From Anaeramoeba flamelloides (taxonomy: Eukaryota; Metamonada; Anaeramoebidae), in assembly GCA_027625915.1 (NCBI GenBank), contig JANTQA010000042.1, forward strand, positions 5,654,001-5,718,000: 64,000 nucleotides of DNA, in the 5' to 3' direction. The position numbers and the translations under genes were made by a program. Positions 47,526 through 58,959 of this stretch are shown one piece after another; position 1 is the first letter of the stretch, and each line of letters starts with the position of its first letter. The notes under the pieces were generated by a model. The model had not been told where the DNA came from, searched no databases, and saw only the letters and a list, made by a program, of their open reading frames with translations.

Positions 47526-47689
47526 TAGACAAAAGGTGGGTTCTCGTATATGTGGAATAACATCCTCTTTAAAAATATTTTTATTCTCAAATTGGTAATC
47601 TAAATTTAGGGGTGGTATTGCTTTGTACGGAATTAGTGTACTTTGATTATAATTCAAAATAAGTAAATCAAATTATATCCAAAAAATGA

Positions 47690-48060
47690 AAAAAAAAATA
47701 GCACTTTTTTTTAGAGAAAACAATGTTACGACCAATTTAAATAAAAAATTGGCAATATAATGGGTAGAAATAATTTTTTAAACAATAAACTGTATTTATA
47801 TGTTTTCGATTCTATTTGAAATTTTTTTGAGAGTAAACAAGTTATGAAAACGGTTTTTTTCAATCAAAAAGAGAATAATAAACACCAGTTTTAACGCCTA
47901 AAAAATATCAGATAAAAATCGAGCTCAGAAAATATAATACCTTTATTTATAAAATATAATAATTTCTCACAGACAAGTTAATTGAATTGGTATGAAGAAT
48001 TGGTCAACATTGAATATCGGTTTTAGATATTTTAATAGTAGTATTGAAATTAAGTTTAAG
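47690..48060 (+). mobile_element. TATAAG-ended element, fragment
   Basis: Matches 61900-62270 in the same direction and 48590-49025 inverted: ATATGTTTTCGATTCTATTT, CAAGTTATGAAAACGGTTTT, TATCAGATAAAAATCGAG. The right terminus is missing. With the inverted neighbour it forms a palindrome of over 250 bases per arm. Confidence 0.65.
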
Positions 48061-48588
48061 AAATTGAAAAAAAAAAAATTCACAACTTATTGACATATAT
48101 ATTTTTCCCAGTGAGTGAAAATGATTTGTCAAAATAAACGAAAAGTTAATTATTTAATTTTTTTTAAAGAATTGAATTTCTTTCGTAACAAATATACATT
48201 TTGAAACCAATTTAAAATTGGTATTTTTCAACTCCGGGCTTCCGGTTGATAACTCTCTTTTTAAATTTGTTTTGAAATGAGAACTTTTTTCCTAATTCTA
48301 CATTAAAAAAATTGCCAAATTGATTTTAATTGTAAAAGGGTCGCGATATGGAAAATTTTTCAATTATTTTTTTACTTATTGCTCAGAGATCAATCTAAAA
48401 ATCTGAAATTGGAATTTCTCACACTGAAATGATACCCAGTGATAAACTCATAAAGTCAATTTCAACTTATCAGAAAAATCATAGCATCAAAAAATCCAAG
48501 AAAGTCATTATTATAAAAGTTTATAATTTAATTCCAAATTAGAAAAATTTGGAAATTGTAAAAATTTTCGTTTAATTTGATGTTTCAT

Positions 48589-49182
48589 ATTAAGCTATTT
48601 AGATTAAACTGGGGCAAATTTATTTTAAAAAATATCTCTTAAACTCAATCTTCAAAAAAGTATTTAAACATCTAACATCATTATTCATCATTTATAGATT
48701 CTTGGTAATAATTCAATTGGTTTCTTAGTATTGTATTAGATTAATAAAATTTATTAAAATTTCTGATCTCGATTTTATCTGATATTTTTTCGCCGTTAAA
48801 ACTAGTGTGTATTATTTTCTTTTTGATCAAAAAAACCGTTTTCATAACTTGTTTACTAACAACAAATTTTCAAATAGAATCGAAAACATATAAATACAGT
48901 TTATTGTTTAAAAAATCATTTCTACCCATTATATTTCCAGTTTTTTATTGAAATTGGTCGATATGGTTTTTACCAAAAAAAAGTGCTATTTTTTTTTTCA
49001 TTTTTTGGAAATGTTTCATCCAACATATTTTGAAATATATCCAATAGACATTTATTCAATTGTTATTCATATTAAAATTAAAATTCATTTGGTAATGTCA
49101 ATTATTGAATACTTTTACTAAAAAAAATGTTTATTTATGAAATGTAAAAATAAATGCGCCACTTTTTTGGAAATACCCTATA
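48589..49182 (-). mobile_element. TATAAG-ended element, uninterrupted short copy
   Basis: Left end TTAAGCTATTT with GGGGCAAATTTATTTT, right end CACTTTTTTGGAAATACCCT followed by ATA. Read on the minus strand it matches 61205-62340 but without the nested insertion there. No transposase frame. Terminal TA suggests a Tc1/mariner-like target, which is inference. Confidence 0.65.
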
Positions 49183-49659
49183 TTTTAACTCTAATAATGA
49201 ATCTAGTTTGTAAAGTTGGTTTATGTTTTAAAATGGACAAAAAAAGACTTAAAAAATCTTGTAATGTGTAAGAACTTTTACTCCTGATATACAATTAAAA
49301 TTCATTTGACAATTTTTTTCCTCTACAACAATATAACGATCTTTTTGAATTTATGTTAAGGGGGTAGCTTCACCATAAGACATGATAAAAATTTGAGAGG
49401 GATGAGATAAGAACATTTTATTTTAGTGGCGTGTGATCGTTGATTCTCTAAAAATTTTTTTAAAAAAATTATTTGATATTTTAATTTTAGTAATGTTCAA
49501 CAATAAAAAAATAGAGATTATATTGATAAAATAGTTTTTTTTTTTTTATTATTTTTTTATTAAAATAAACTTAATTCAATTAATTTGGGCACAGTTTAAA
49601 CAGTTGGAAAAATAACAATAACAATTTTTACATCCTATTGGAAATGAATTTTAATTCAA

Positions 49660-50120
49660 CAAACTATTTCATTTTTTGTCTTTTTTGTTTTTGTTTTCAT
49701 TTTCAATTTTTCAGTTACAAAATCTGTTTAGTTAGATCTGAAAATTTTTTATAGATGGTTGATAGAATGTTAGTGTTGACTATCAAAAATTGAAAAATCC
49801 ACATGCGATTTGTTGATGGTATCTTATCATTTGATCGATCAACCATTGTTGATGTAATTATAACAAATCTAACAATATATAATTTCGTTTAAACTCTTTC
49901 ATTTCAGCTCGTTTCCTTATTTTGGATAGACTTGTTTTGATTTTTTATTTTCTTTTGTTTTCTTATATTTGGATGAAAATGATTACTTAAAAAACCATTA
50001 ATACTATGTTATTTAAATATGGTTTTATATTACATTTGGGAAAATATAATAAATTGGGTTTTTGTTTTCCTATTTTTGATTTTCTGATGTGTCCAAATTT
50101 TTGGAATGGGGTTTAGTTTT
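49660..50120 (+). repeat. Dispersed repeat, about 470 bases, copy 2
   Basis: Direct repeat of 28650-29115 (GATGGTATCTTATCATTTGA, CATTAATACTATGTTATTTA, TTTTTGGAATGGGG). Confidence 0.7.
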
Positions 50121-50475
50121 AATTTTGGGAGAAGATAATTTCAGATTCTTTGAATAAAACTTATGGCTATTTTGTGGTTTAAACTTTGATAACATATAAT
50201 CATATTCACTTCTCCAATTCAACTAAACCCAACGATTTAAAATCCTAATAAGTAATAATTTGACTTAATTATTCTAATTTTGGAATCCTTCTAGCTATTT
50301 AAGTCCTATTTATATTTCCTTTTATGATTCTTTCAATTGTAATGTTGTTGTTCTTTTTAAACAAAATCCTTTAATCCCAAATGCCACTAATATTAAAATA
50401 TTTCTAATTGCTTTCTGTTGTCAGGATTAAAAAAATCTCAAAAATGATGAAAAAATAATAAATGAAAAAATTAAA

Positions 50476-50570
50476 TGCCACAATAGAAGGTTGAGAGAAG
50501 GATAAAAGATAAGTTATTCAACATTCAAAACACTATTTTTTGCAATTCAACTCAACATTCTATTGTGGCA
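50476..50570. other. Hairpin with 20-base arms
   Basis: TGCCACAATAGAAGGTTGAG at 50476 pairs with CTCAACATTCTATTGTGGCA at 50551 apart from a two-base internal mismatch, with a loop of about 55 bases. It could be a tiny inverted-repeat element or a structured RNA; no second copy was noticed. Confidence 0.6.
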
Positions 50571-50719
50571 ATTTCTTTGTAACTTTGAAAAAAAAATAAA
50601 AAATCTCTAATGAATGAAGTACTTTAAATAATAAAAATCAATGAGGTACAACCAAAGTAAAAAATGTTATTTTCTGATCCTCTTTCAGAATTGCAAAAAA
50701 GTGAAAAATTTTTCTTTAC

Positions 50720-50845
50720 CGTGGCTACTCCCTTAAAATATTTCGATACTGTTTTAGGAATCGAATTTTGAGTGGCATTTGAGCCACTGAAGAACCAATC
50801 TGATCGGCCTTTAATAACAACATTCTTTAATTGTATGATCCTCAT
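50720..50845 (-). CDS. Candidate first exon of an unidentified gene
   Basis: ATG at 50845 opens 42 codons (MRIIQLKNVVIKGRSDWFFS, then GSNATQNSIPKTVSKYFKGV) ending at an ACG|GTAAAG donor in phase 0. Base use is more protein-like than the surroundings, which is the only support. I found no matching downstream exon on the minus strand and recognise no family. The segment ACTCCCTTAA inside it also resembles a TTAA-element end, so it may be fortuitous. Confidence 0.25.
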
Positions 50846-51798
50846 TGTTAGATACTAATCCATGAAATTTCAAATGCAGATCTTTGTTGTTTAAAAAATA
50901 GAAATTTAAAAGGCGAAAAAATACACACATTTAAGAAGGATAAACAATCCCTTTTCAACGATTTTTTTTGATCACAATTTTTGATACAAGTATTATGTAG
51001 TTTTTATTATTGGACTGTCACTGAAAATAATTAACAATTAGATTTTTTGCTTAATAATATGTATACTTTTAAAAAACATTGTGATTCACTTTTTTTTCTG
51101 TTTATTAATTTTTGTCAATTATCATTTGTTTTTTCAAAATCTATTGATCAAATCATTTTTTTTGTTTATTTTGGAAATATTTTTCGGAAATTATCAAAAA
51201 CTTCTCAAAAATTATTTATTAATCGATTGAATGATAATAACAAAAATCTTTTCTCGTCCTTTAGTAAATTTGGGTTTGTACTTGTGTTTTATTCTTTGTC
51301 TTTACTTATTTCAAGGTAATTATTTTTTTTTATATTTGTTAATTTTTCAAAAAAATAATTTTTTTAATATTTTTGTATTTGATTGATGACACATCAAACA
51401 TTTGTTACAAAAATCATAAAAACGGCTACGAATCCCATGTAAGAGTGTTCACCAAACAGAAGTAACCTTTTGAAAACTTTTGGTTTTGTTTTTTTGAAAT
51501 TAATGTTCTGTGATTTGTAGATATAGTATCAAATTTTCACTTTTATTTTCCTATTTTTCTTTATCAAATAAATTTCAAAGAAATCGATTGTGATTGGTGT
51601 TCTCTGTTTATTTAATTCGCCCTGTTTTTTGTTTGGTACTGTTATATTTTATACAGAATAATCGCCCTAAAAGAAAGGAATTATCCAAAATAGAAAAAAT
51701 GAGAAACTAGTTGAACTTTTTTTCTTTTAACTTTCAAATATCAGCAACAATAGCGGTTTGATTTGCACTAAATTGCAATTTTGTTGGAAAACTAACCT

Positions 51799-52146
51799 TT
51801 GATTGAAAGAATACATAAAAATCAGGAACTAAAGAAGAATTACTCAATGAGAACCCAAAAAATAGAACCTGAAGTCTATTTTCCATTTTTTCAAAAATGC
51901 CAAATAACTATAATTTTTTCACTGCCTATCCAAACTGTCTCCAATAAAAACAAAGGCAAAATAAAAATTGATTGGGAGAGTGACTTTAAAGGAAACATAT
52001 GGTTTGTTAGTTTACCCTTTATTAATTGAAATAATAATGTTGTTCAAAATTTTTACGACACAAGCGATTATTATTTGGGAATAACAGAGGATTTTTTACA
52101 ACAAAAAAAAATTGCAAGAAATAAATCTTTAAGAGAACAGAGGTAG
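51799..52146 (+). pseudogene. Decayed or intron-containing frame, unidentified
   Basis: One frame is open except for a single TGA at 52027-52029. It encodes IERIHKNQELKKNYSMRTQK, KIKIDWESDFKGNIWFVSLP before the stop and YDTSDYYLGITEDFLQQKK after it. Composition is protein-like. A similar broken frame at 52696-52960 starts MTKKFPHESTVEQFIAKSER. These could be exons of one gene or a dead copy; no family recognised. Confidence 0.25.
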
Positions 52147-53468
52147 TGCTCAATGAATTTATTTAGTTGTTCAAATTTGCTACATTTTCTAAATTATTTT
52201 TCAACTTTTGTTACGTAATACTTAAAAAATTCCCAAGCAAAAGAACAGTCGAATTTTTTCTGTTGAACAATAAAAAATCTTTCTTATGTTCGTTTTAACA
52301 AAAAAAATAAACCAGTAAAAAATGACGGAAAAAAAAAAAAAAAGCAAATCGGAAAATTTACTAACATCTAAAAATAAGTTAAAATTTTTATTGATCGAAA
52401 TTTAGCAAATATTCAGTTTTACTTTAGAACCATTCATTTTAATTCAAACAAACGGGAGCGAAATATGTTACTTAACACAATCTTGAACAAAAGATAAGAG
52501 GAGGGAAATTTTTCATAATAAAATCGTAACGTTTTTAAAAAGAATTTTTCGTAAAAATTTGTTAAAGTTTTAGGAGAAACCATACCACTACGATTCAGTA
52601 AAAATCTTATTTTAATGAGAGAAGTTTAAAATAATCTGTTTGTCTATGAAATTTACAAATTGGGAAAGTGTTTTAGTTTGTTTATCAAGCCAAAAATGAC
52701 AAAAAAATTTCCACACGAATCAACAGTTGAACAATTTATAGCAAAGAGTGAAAGAATTTTTGTTAGTGGGTATATTAAAGAATTAATACCAATTTTCACC
52801 TTTCAAATTTCCTAAAAAACGAATGTAAAACTGTTTGCTACAATATTTGAGAGGATTTGGAAAAAATTCCTGGTTCCTCCAATCCGTTGTACTACTTGGA
52901 TTAGATCTTTGACAACAAAATCAGGGAAACTTTTTTTTTGTTTTGGTTTTGTTTGCTTTTTTGGAAAATTAGAAATACCACCAAAGAATAAGCTTGTTTT
53001 TTAGCGATTGATTGTAGAAAGTTCTTTCCATTTATATCTGACAAATCAACAAAAAAAGAAAATCCTTGACCACAAACAAATTTTATGTTAATCATTAGTT
53101 CATCTATAAAATACCAATTCAGTTTGAGCAACTTTTAGATTCTCAAATTGACGAAAATCTTTATCAATTATTGATCGAAAAAAAATTATCAAATTATTAT
53201 TAAAATTAAGCGAAAACTTCAACCAACACAGCAAAAGGTACCAAAACAATTCAAAAAATTAAGACAAAAAAATTCCATTTTTTTCAAGTGATTAGGTTCA
53301 TCTAATGAGGGAAAAAACCCATTTTGCCCGTAATTCCATATTAAAGTAAAAACCGTTTCGTGTTTAACAAATTGTAGAAATAAAAATCCATTTTTTTCTT
53401 TGTTTGCTTTATTCTATCGAAAAATTTTATTTTTTTTTTTAAATTTTTCAAATTAAGATTTAATTACT
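52147..53468. other. Region upstream of the pyrophosphatase gene
   Basis: Contains the broken frame at 52696-52960 noted with the preceding feature, and AT-rich sequence with a T-rich stretch (53390-53450) just before the pyrophosphatase start. No defined promoter motif recognised. Confidence 0.4.
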
Positions 53469-55763
53469 ATGGGTTTTGTACACGAAAAAGTCGACACCAT
53501 CTGGTTTCCATTAGTTGGTGTAGGGTTTGGATTTTTGATGATCGCCTATTTGGTCTGGAAGGTTTTGACTGCACCAAAAGGTGACGAGGAAGTTGAAAGA
53601 ATTGGAAGACTGATTCGACAGGGAGCAACCGCCTTTATGTGGACCGAAACAAAGATCTTGTTGATTGTTGTTGCTGTCTTGGCTGTGATCATTGGTGTTG
53701 TCACGTGGTCCGAGGAAAAATCTGGCGAATTAGTCTCCTACTTGTTAGGTGTGATGTGTAGTTCCACAAGTGGCTTTGTTGGTATGTACATTGGTACGCG
53801 AGCAAACACAAGAACCTGCGAGGCTGCCAAGGTTGGCTTATTACCCGCCTTACGAATTGCCTTAAACTCTGGTGCTGTCATGTCCTTTATGGTTGTGACC
53901 TTGTCCCTCTTGGGGTTGGTTGTTTGCTGGATGGCCTACAATCACATTGCCTTATCTGCCTTTGGGTTTGGTGCCTCCACCATCGCACTCTTTTATAGGG
54001 TCGCCGGTGGTATTTTCACAAAGTCCTCTGACGTTGGTGCCGATTTGGTCGGGAAAAATGAAGAAGGGTTACCAGAAGACGATCCACGAAACGCCGCCTC
54101 CATTGCCGATAATGTCGGTGATCAAGTTGGTGACATTGCAGGCTTGGGGTCTGATTTGTTCGAATCCTTTGTTGGATCCATGGTTGCAGGATGTGCCCTC
54201 GGATTAAGTGACTTTAACGACGACATCGACAACCCACACGATTACAGGGGTGTTGCATACACCTTCTACATTGGGTTTGCAGGTATCATTGCCTCTATCA
54301 TTGGATGCTTTTCCGTCAGAGTTTCCAAAAATGCTGAAGCCTCGCAAGCAGTTTTATTAAAGGCCTTAAGAATTGGTACCGCTGTTACATCCATTTTAAT
54401 TACAATCTTAGCCTTGATTGGTGGCTATGTCATCTTTGATGACGATCCAAAAGAAGCCTGGAAATTATTCGGCTGTGTCACAATTGGATTATTTGTTGGT
54501 GTCTTGATTGGACTATGGACAGAATATTACACAAGTTTCGAATATAAGCCAACATTGGAACTTGCCAAATCCGGAACATATGGTGATGCACTTGTTGTTA
54601 TCAACGGTACTTCCCTAGGTTTGATGTCCACATTGTTCCCAATCATTGGAATCACCGTTGCCATCTTATCCACATACACACTCCATGGTGTCTTTGGTAC
54701 AGCCATTGCCGCCATCGGTATGCTCTCCACTTTAGGTTTCACCTTAGCCACTGACGCCTATGGACCAATCTCCGATAATGCTGGTGGTATCGCCGAAATG
54801 TCCCAACAACCACCCAAGGTCAGAGAATTAACTGAAGAATTAGATGCATTGGGTAACACCAACGCTGCCCTTGGAAAGGCCTTCTCCGTTGCCTCCGCTA
54901 CAATTACCGCACTTTCCTTAATCGAAGCATATAAACAACATGCACATGTTGAACAAATTAACGTAGTCAATGCCTCCACACTCGCTGGATTGTTAATTGG
55001 TGGTTTATTGCCATGTATCTTTGCATCCCTTACAATGAGCGCCGTCTTTAAGGGTGCCGCAGAAGTCATCAACGAAGTCAGAAGACAATTTAAATACATT
55101 CCCGGATTACTCGAAGGTACAGCCGAATGTGACCCACAGACCTGTGTCCATCAATGTACAATCACCTCATTAAAGGAAATGATCGTACCAGGTATCCTCA
55201 TGATCTTTTCTCCAATCACAGTTGGCTATTTACTCGGTAGCGAAGCATTGGGTGGCCTCTTAATGGGTACAACATTGGTTGCCTCATTACTTGGTATCTA
55301 CATGAACAACGCAGGTGGTGCCTGGGATAATGCTAAAAAGGCATGCGAAACTGGTGTCCTTGGTGAAGATATTGGTAAAGGATCCGACGAACATAAGGCA
55401 CTCGTCACTGGTGATACAGTCGGTGACCCATTCAAAGATGTCTCTGGACCAAGTCTTAATGTATTATCAAAATTGATGGCTCATCTCTCCTTAATGTTTG
55501 GTGCTCAATTTCAATATGGTTGGGCTAGATGGAGAATCGGACTCATCTTATCTATTGTCTTCTTAGTTATCATCGTCGTTTACTATATTATATTAAGCAA
55601 AACCAAAAAGAATATTGTAATCATCAATAAGAAAAAGAAAAAACTCGATTCAGACGAAGACAATGACCAACAATTAGAACCTTTAAACAAAGATGATTTA
55701 GGAAGTAGTTCAGATGAAAGATCAAAAAAAGATACTTCCAATGATGACTCATCCGATAACTAA
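53469..55763 (+). CDS. Membrane-bound proton/sodium-translocating pyrophosphatase
   Basis: This 764-residue single-exon protein hydrolyses cytosolic pyrophosphate and pumps cations across a vacuolar, acidocalcisomal or plasma membrane (about 16 membrane helices). The substrate site is complete: DVGADLVGK (188-196), the following EDDPRN and IADNVGDQVGD (212-222), and GDTVGDPFKDVSGPSLN (648-664). GNTNAALGK (462-470) has Ala466 and Gly469 where potassium-independent enzymes carry Lys and Thr, so it should be potassium-dependent. SDLFES places Glu232 where sodium-pumping bacterial enzymes have their gate glutamate; plant vacuolar enzymes have Gly there and the Glu one turn later. An unusual charged, serine-rich cytosolic tail covers 711-764. 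Codons are strongly biased and GC-richer than every neighbour, suggesting high expression, recent transfer or both. Confidence 0.96.
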   Translation: MGFVHEKVDTIWFPLVGVGFGFLMIAYLVWKVLTAPKGDEEVERIGRLIRQGATAFMWTETKILLIVVAVLAVIIGVVTWSEEKSGELVSYLLGVMCSSTSGFVGMYIGTRANTRTCEAAKVGLLPALRIALNSGAVMSFMVVTLSLLGLVVCWMAYNHIALSAFGFGASTIALFYRVAGGIFTKSSDVGADLVGKNEEGLPEDDPRNAASIADNVGDQVGDIAGLGSDLFESFVGSMVAGCALGLSDFNDDIDNPHDYRGVAYTFYIGFAGIIASIIGCFSVRVSKNAEASQAVLLKALRIGTAVTSILITILALIGGYVIFDDDPKEAWKLFGCVTIGLFVGVLIGLWTEYYTSFEYKPTLELAKSGTYGDALVVINGTSLGLMSTLFPIIGITVAILSTYTLHGVFGTAIAAIGMLSTLGFTLATDAYGPISDNAGGIAEMSQQPPKVRELTEELDALGNTNAALGKAFSVASATITALSLIEAYKQHAHVEQINVVNASTLAGLLIGGLLPCIFASLTMSAVFKGAAEVINEVRRQFKYIPGLLEGTAECDPQTCVHQCTITSLKEMIVPGILMIFSPITVGYLLGSEALGGLLMGTTLVASLLGIYMNNAGGAWDNAKKACETGVLGEDIGKGSDEHKALVTGDTVGDPFKDVSGPSLNVLSKLMAHLSLMFGAQFQYGWARWRIGLILSIVFLVIIVVYYIILSKTKKNIVIINKKKKKLDSDEDNDQQLEPLNKDDLGSSSDERSKKDTSNDDSSDN

Positions 55764-58147
55764 TTTGTTCTAATAACTAGTTTATTTTTTTTAGTATTAT
55801 TATTTTGATTTTTAAAAAAAAAAACTTTTGTAATTTTGTTTTTTTTTTGACCACCAAATAATAATTATCTTTTATACATAATTACAATATTTTTTAATAC
55901 AATTTTTTATTAAAAATATTTTTGAATTTGAAAGATTTAAAAATTTTAGAAAAAAATAAATCATTAATATTTTGATTTATTCAGAATACAATAGTGATCT
56001 TTTATTATTAATAAATTTTTTATAAGTTAATTTTTTTTTTCATTGTTATTTTTTTTAATATTTTTTCGTTTTATTATTGTTCTTTTAAACATTTAAATAA
56101 TCAGAAATGGTTAAATGGATACACAAGTTTATTTTGAATTGATAAGTAGTATTTTGTGAATCATTTATCATTAAAAGAATGTAAAATTGGACAAAATTAT
56201 GAGATTATATTTTAAAGGTAAAAAAGAGGCCTAAATTTGAATTATACATTAAAAAAATGAAAAATGTATATACTGCTTTTTGAATAATAACTTGATTAAA
56301 ATGGAACTGATAAATTCCAAAAAAATTTAAATAAAATTTTTGTTTCCATTTCCATTTTTGTAACTCTACCTTTATAAAATCTTCTTGAAAAATAATATTT
56401 TGAAGATCAACTAATTCTAACAGAGTTTTATAACATTTATACCAATATAAAACTTTATTTAAAGCAAAGATAAAAATTTTAAACAATGAAAATAGAAGTA
56501 AAAAATTTTAAAATGATTTATTTAAATTTATCATTAAACTAATCTTCTCCCCCATTATCTTCTTATTTTTAGTTCATATTTTTTTTGATTACCACTTTTA
56601 ATTGTACACTTGAGGAAAGTACACGAATAATATTTTGTGAAAAAATGAAACTATATATCAAAAATTAGATTATTGAATTTTCAAATATTAATTGGAGTTT
56701 TTTAATTTTTAGCTAAAAAAAAAAAGTGAAATTCTTTTATAAATTCATTTCTGATATCTTTATTGAAATTATTTGGAAAAAGATTTGATTTTCCAAAAAA
56801 AAAAAAAAAAAAAAAATAGTGAGAAAATAAAAAAGTCGATTGTTAACAAATTAGAGTTTACCAAGGAGAAGTCTAAGATTAAATTATACTGTTATTGAAT
56901 ATAAATCAAATGAAACTACCATGTTTCGAATGAATTTTAAAAAATCGATTAGTCAAGTAGTAATATTTATTGATATAATCAATTAAAAATGATCCTTGTA
57001 TTAGTAAAAATAACAAGAATTTCAAAAGAAAATTGCAAATCAACACAAATTTAAAGGATGTGTTATCAATTTTCAGAAAACATAGCTGCAAAAGATCTTT
57101 CTTAAATTTGTTATGAAATGTAGATTAATTACTAAAATATTGAATTTTTTATTAAATTAAATAATTAACCAATATATTCTTTGGAAAAATTATTTCTCAA
57201 TCTTTGAAACACATTGATGTTACAATTCGCTTTATTAAAAGGCAATAATAATAATAATTCTTTGGGACTTTTATCTTGATGATTATTGATTTAATCTTTG
57301 GAATTAAAAAAATATAAAAAGAGTTACTTTTGGAAGTTCTAAATATTAATTATTAAATACCGGAATATATTATTATTTGTGTTTCTATTTTTAAATATTT
57401 TGAAAAAGGAATTAAAAAAAAATTACAAAAATGAAAATTTTTCATAGAAAACATTAGTAAAAAATCTAATAATTTATTGTACAATAATATTTATAATAGA
57501 TTTTTTAGAGCGATTTGAACAATGTCACACTGATATCATTTACTCCAAATTACAGCTCACTTTAATTATACACAAATCTATAGTGATGCTAATTCCTTAA
57601 GGGGGCTGATTGAGGATCATTTCAAAAAAATTTTAAAATGACTTGTGATAAAAGAATAGATAATAAAATAATTACCCCACCCGGACCCCACAAGTTACCC
57701 AAAAAGTCCACTTTGTTTGGCCTTATTTTTTTTAAAATATTAATACACCATACAAGTGTTTTGAATAGATAATAATAAAACCCAACAATATAATAAAACA
57801 TGTAAAAAAAACTTTCGCCGCTCTTCATACATATAACCCCCCCTGATTTATTATACAGCACCATCTAAAAATATTTTACATTTTTTACTCTTACAGGCAA
57901 AATATTATATAATGCCTACTGTAAATAGTGCTTTAACTTGAAATGTTATTCACAAATAAAAAAGTTAACAATGATAAAAATTTTACTTATAGGATTATTT
58001 TTTTGACAAATGACGCTATAAATAGCAATAATCATTGAAACCAATTTTTCTTTTTTAAAACATAAAAAATAATTTTTTGATAATTTTCATTAATAAAAAT
58101 TCCCAAGTATTCGTTAAAAATATAACAATTAATATAAATTCTTTTTA
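55764..58147. other. Gene-poor AT-rich region
   Basis: Between the pyrophosphatase and the spartin-like exon. It holds homopolymers (A22 near 56800) and a TTAAGGGGGCTGATT sequence at 57598. A minus-strand frame at 57622-57864 with a GC-rich GGGGTCCGGGTGGGG stretch encodes 80 mostly hydrophobic residues; I cannot support it as a gene. Confidence 0.45.
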
Positions 58148-58580
58148 TTATTTTTTTGACTCTTTGTTTTCATTTTCATTTTCATTCTTATTTCCGCTTT
58201 CATTTATAATTATATTTTGATTTTCATCTCGGCTTTCATTTTGATTTTCATTTTGATTTTGTTTATTATTTTCTTCCATCTCACCTCTTCCATCCTGCTT
58301 TATTTCATTCACATTCACATTTTTTTTAATTTCATTATTTGTATTTTGTTTTTCATTTAAATTATTTTTTACAACTGTTTTTGATTTCTTTTTTATTATT
58401 TTTTGAATTGATGAAGTTTTAATTTTTTTAATTTCATTTTTTGCCTTATATAAATTTTTAACTGAAGATGTTACATTTTTAGCCACATCACCAACATCTT
58501 TACCATATTTTTTTTCAAAAATGCACCCAGATGTTTCGAGTGTTGAACCAACTAATATATTACTAGCGTCAATACCCCCT
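58148..58580 (-). CDS. Spartin/senescence-domain protein, C-terminal exon
   Basis: On the minus strand an exon opens after a TTTAAG acceptor near 58580 and runs about 143 residues to TAA at 58148. It reads GIDASNILVGSTLETSG, then FEKKYGKDVGDVAKNVTSSV and KNLYKAKNEIKKIKTSSIQK. This aligns with the end of the senescence domain in spartin (human KYG..AGEATHHAVDSAVNVG, IGIKAMVKKTA). Family members bind lipid droplets and membranes. The last 60 or so residues are a low-complexity NENENENKE tail. The domain's N-terminal part should lie in exons at higher coordinates; I could not place them with confidence. A short segment near 58630-58660 ending at a GTATTT donor-like site is one candidate. The identification rests on a short alignment from memory. 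Confidence 0.6.
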
Positions 58581-58959
58581 CTTAAATATTAATAAAAAAA
58601 AGAAAGTAGTGATTTATAAAAGAAAAAAAATACCCGTATTACTTGTTGAAACTCTTTTGCCTTGAAGATTTTTTTTTTTTTTTTTTTTTGGAGAATAGTA
58701 TATTACGAATATTTATGACAAATATGAAAATGAAAATTAATGTAAATGGAGCTGATTAGTATAATTTTCAATTTTGATCAAAACATAACCCTCCTCATAT
58801 TAGATATTTCCAAAAAACTGTAAAATTTTTGTATATATTTCATATAAAATACCCTTCTTAAGTATTTATTATTTATAAATCGGCAATCAAAAATTAAGAA
58901 AAATGTTAAAACTGATTGAATAAAGAACCTGTATATTTATATTTTACAATATTTTCATC

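Noticed and set aside
50733-50736. ACTCCCTTAA as the right end of an element starting TTAAGGGGGTAGC at 49356
   Set aside because: Only about 14 bases of the ends agree, and the site lies within a candidate coding exon, so the pairing is too weak to report as an element.
57622-57864. 80-codon hydrophobic minus-strand frame with a GC-rich patch
   Set aside because: No homology, no splice or context support; hydrophobic translations are expected by chance from AT-rich DNA.
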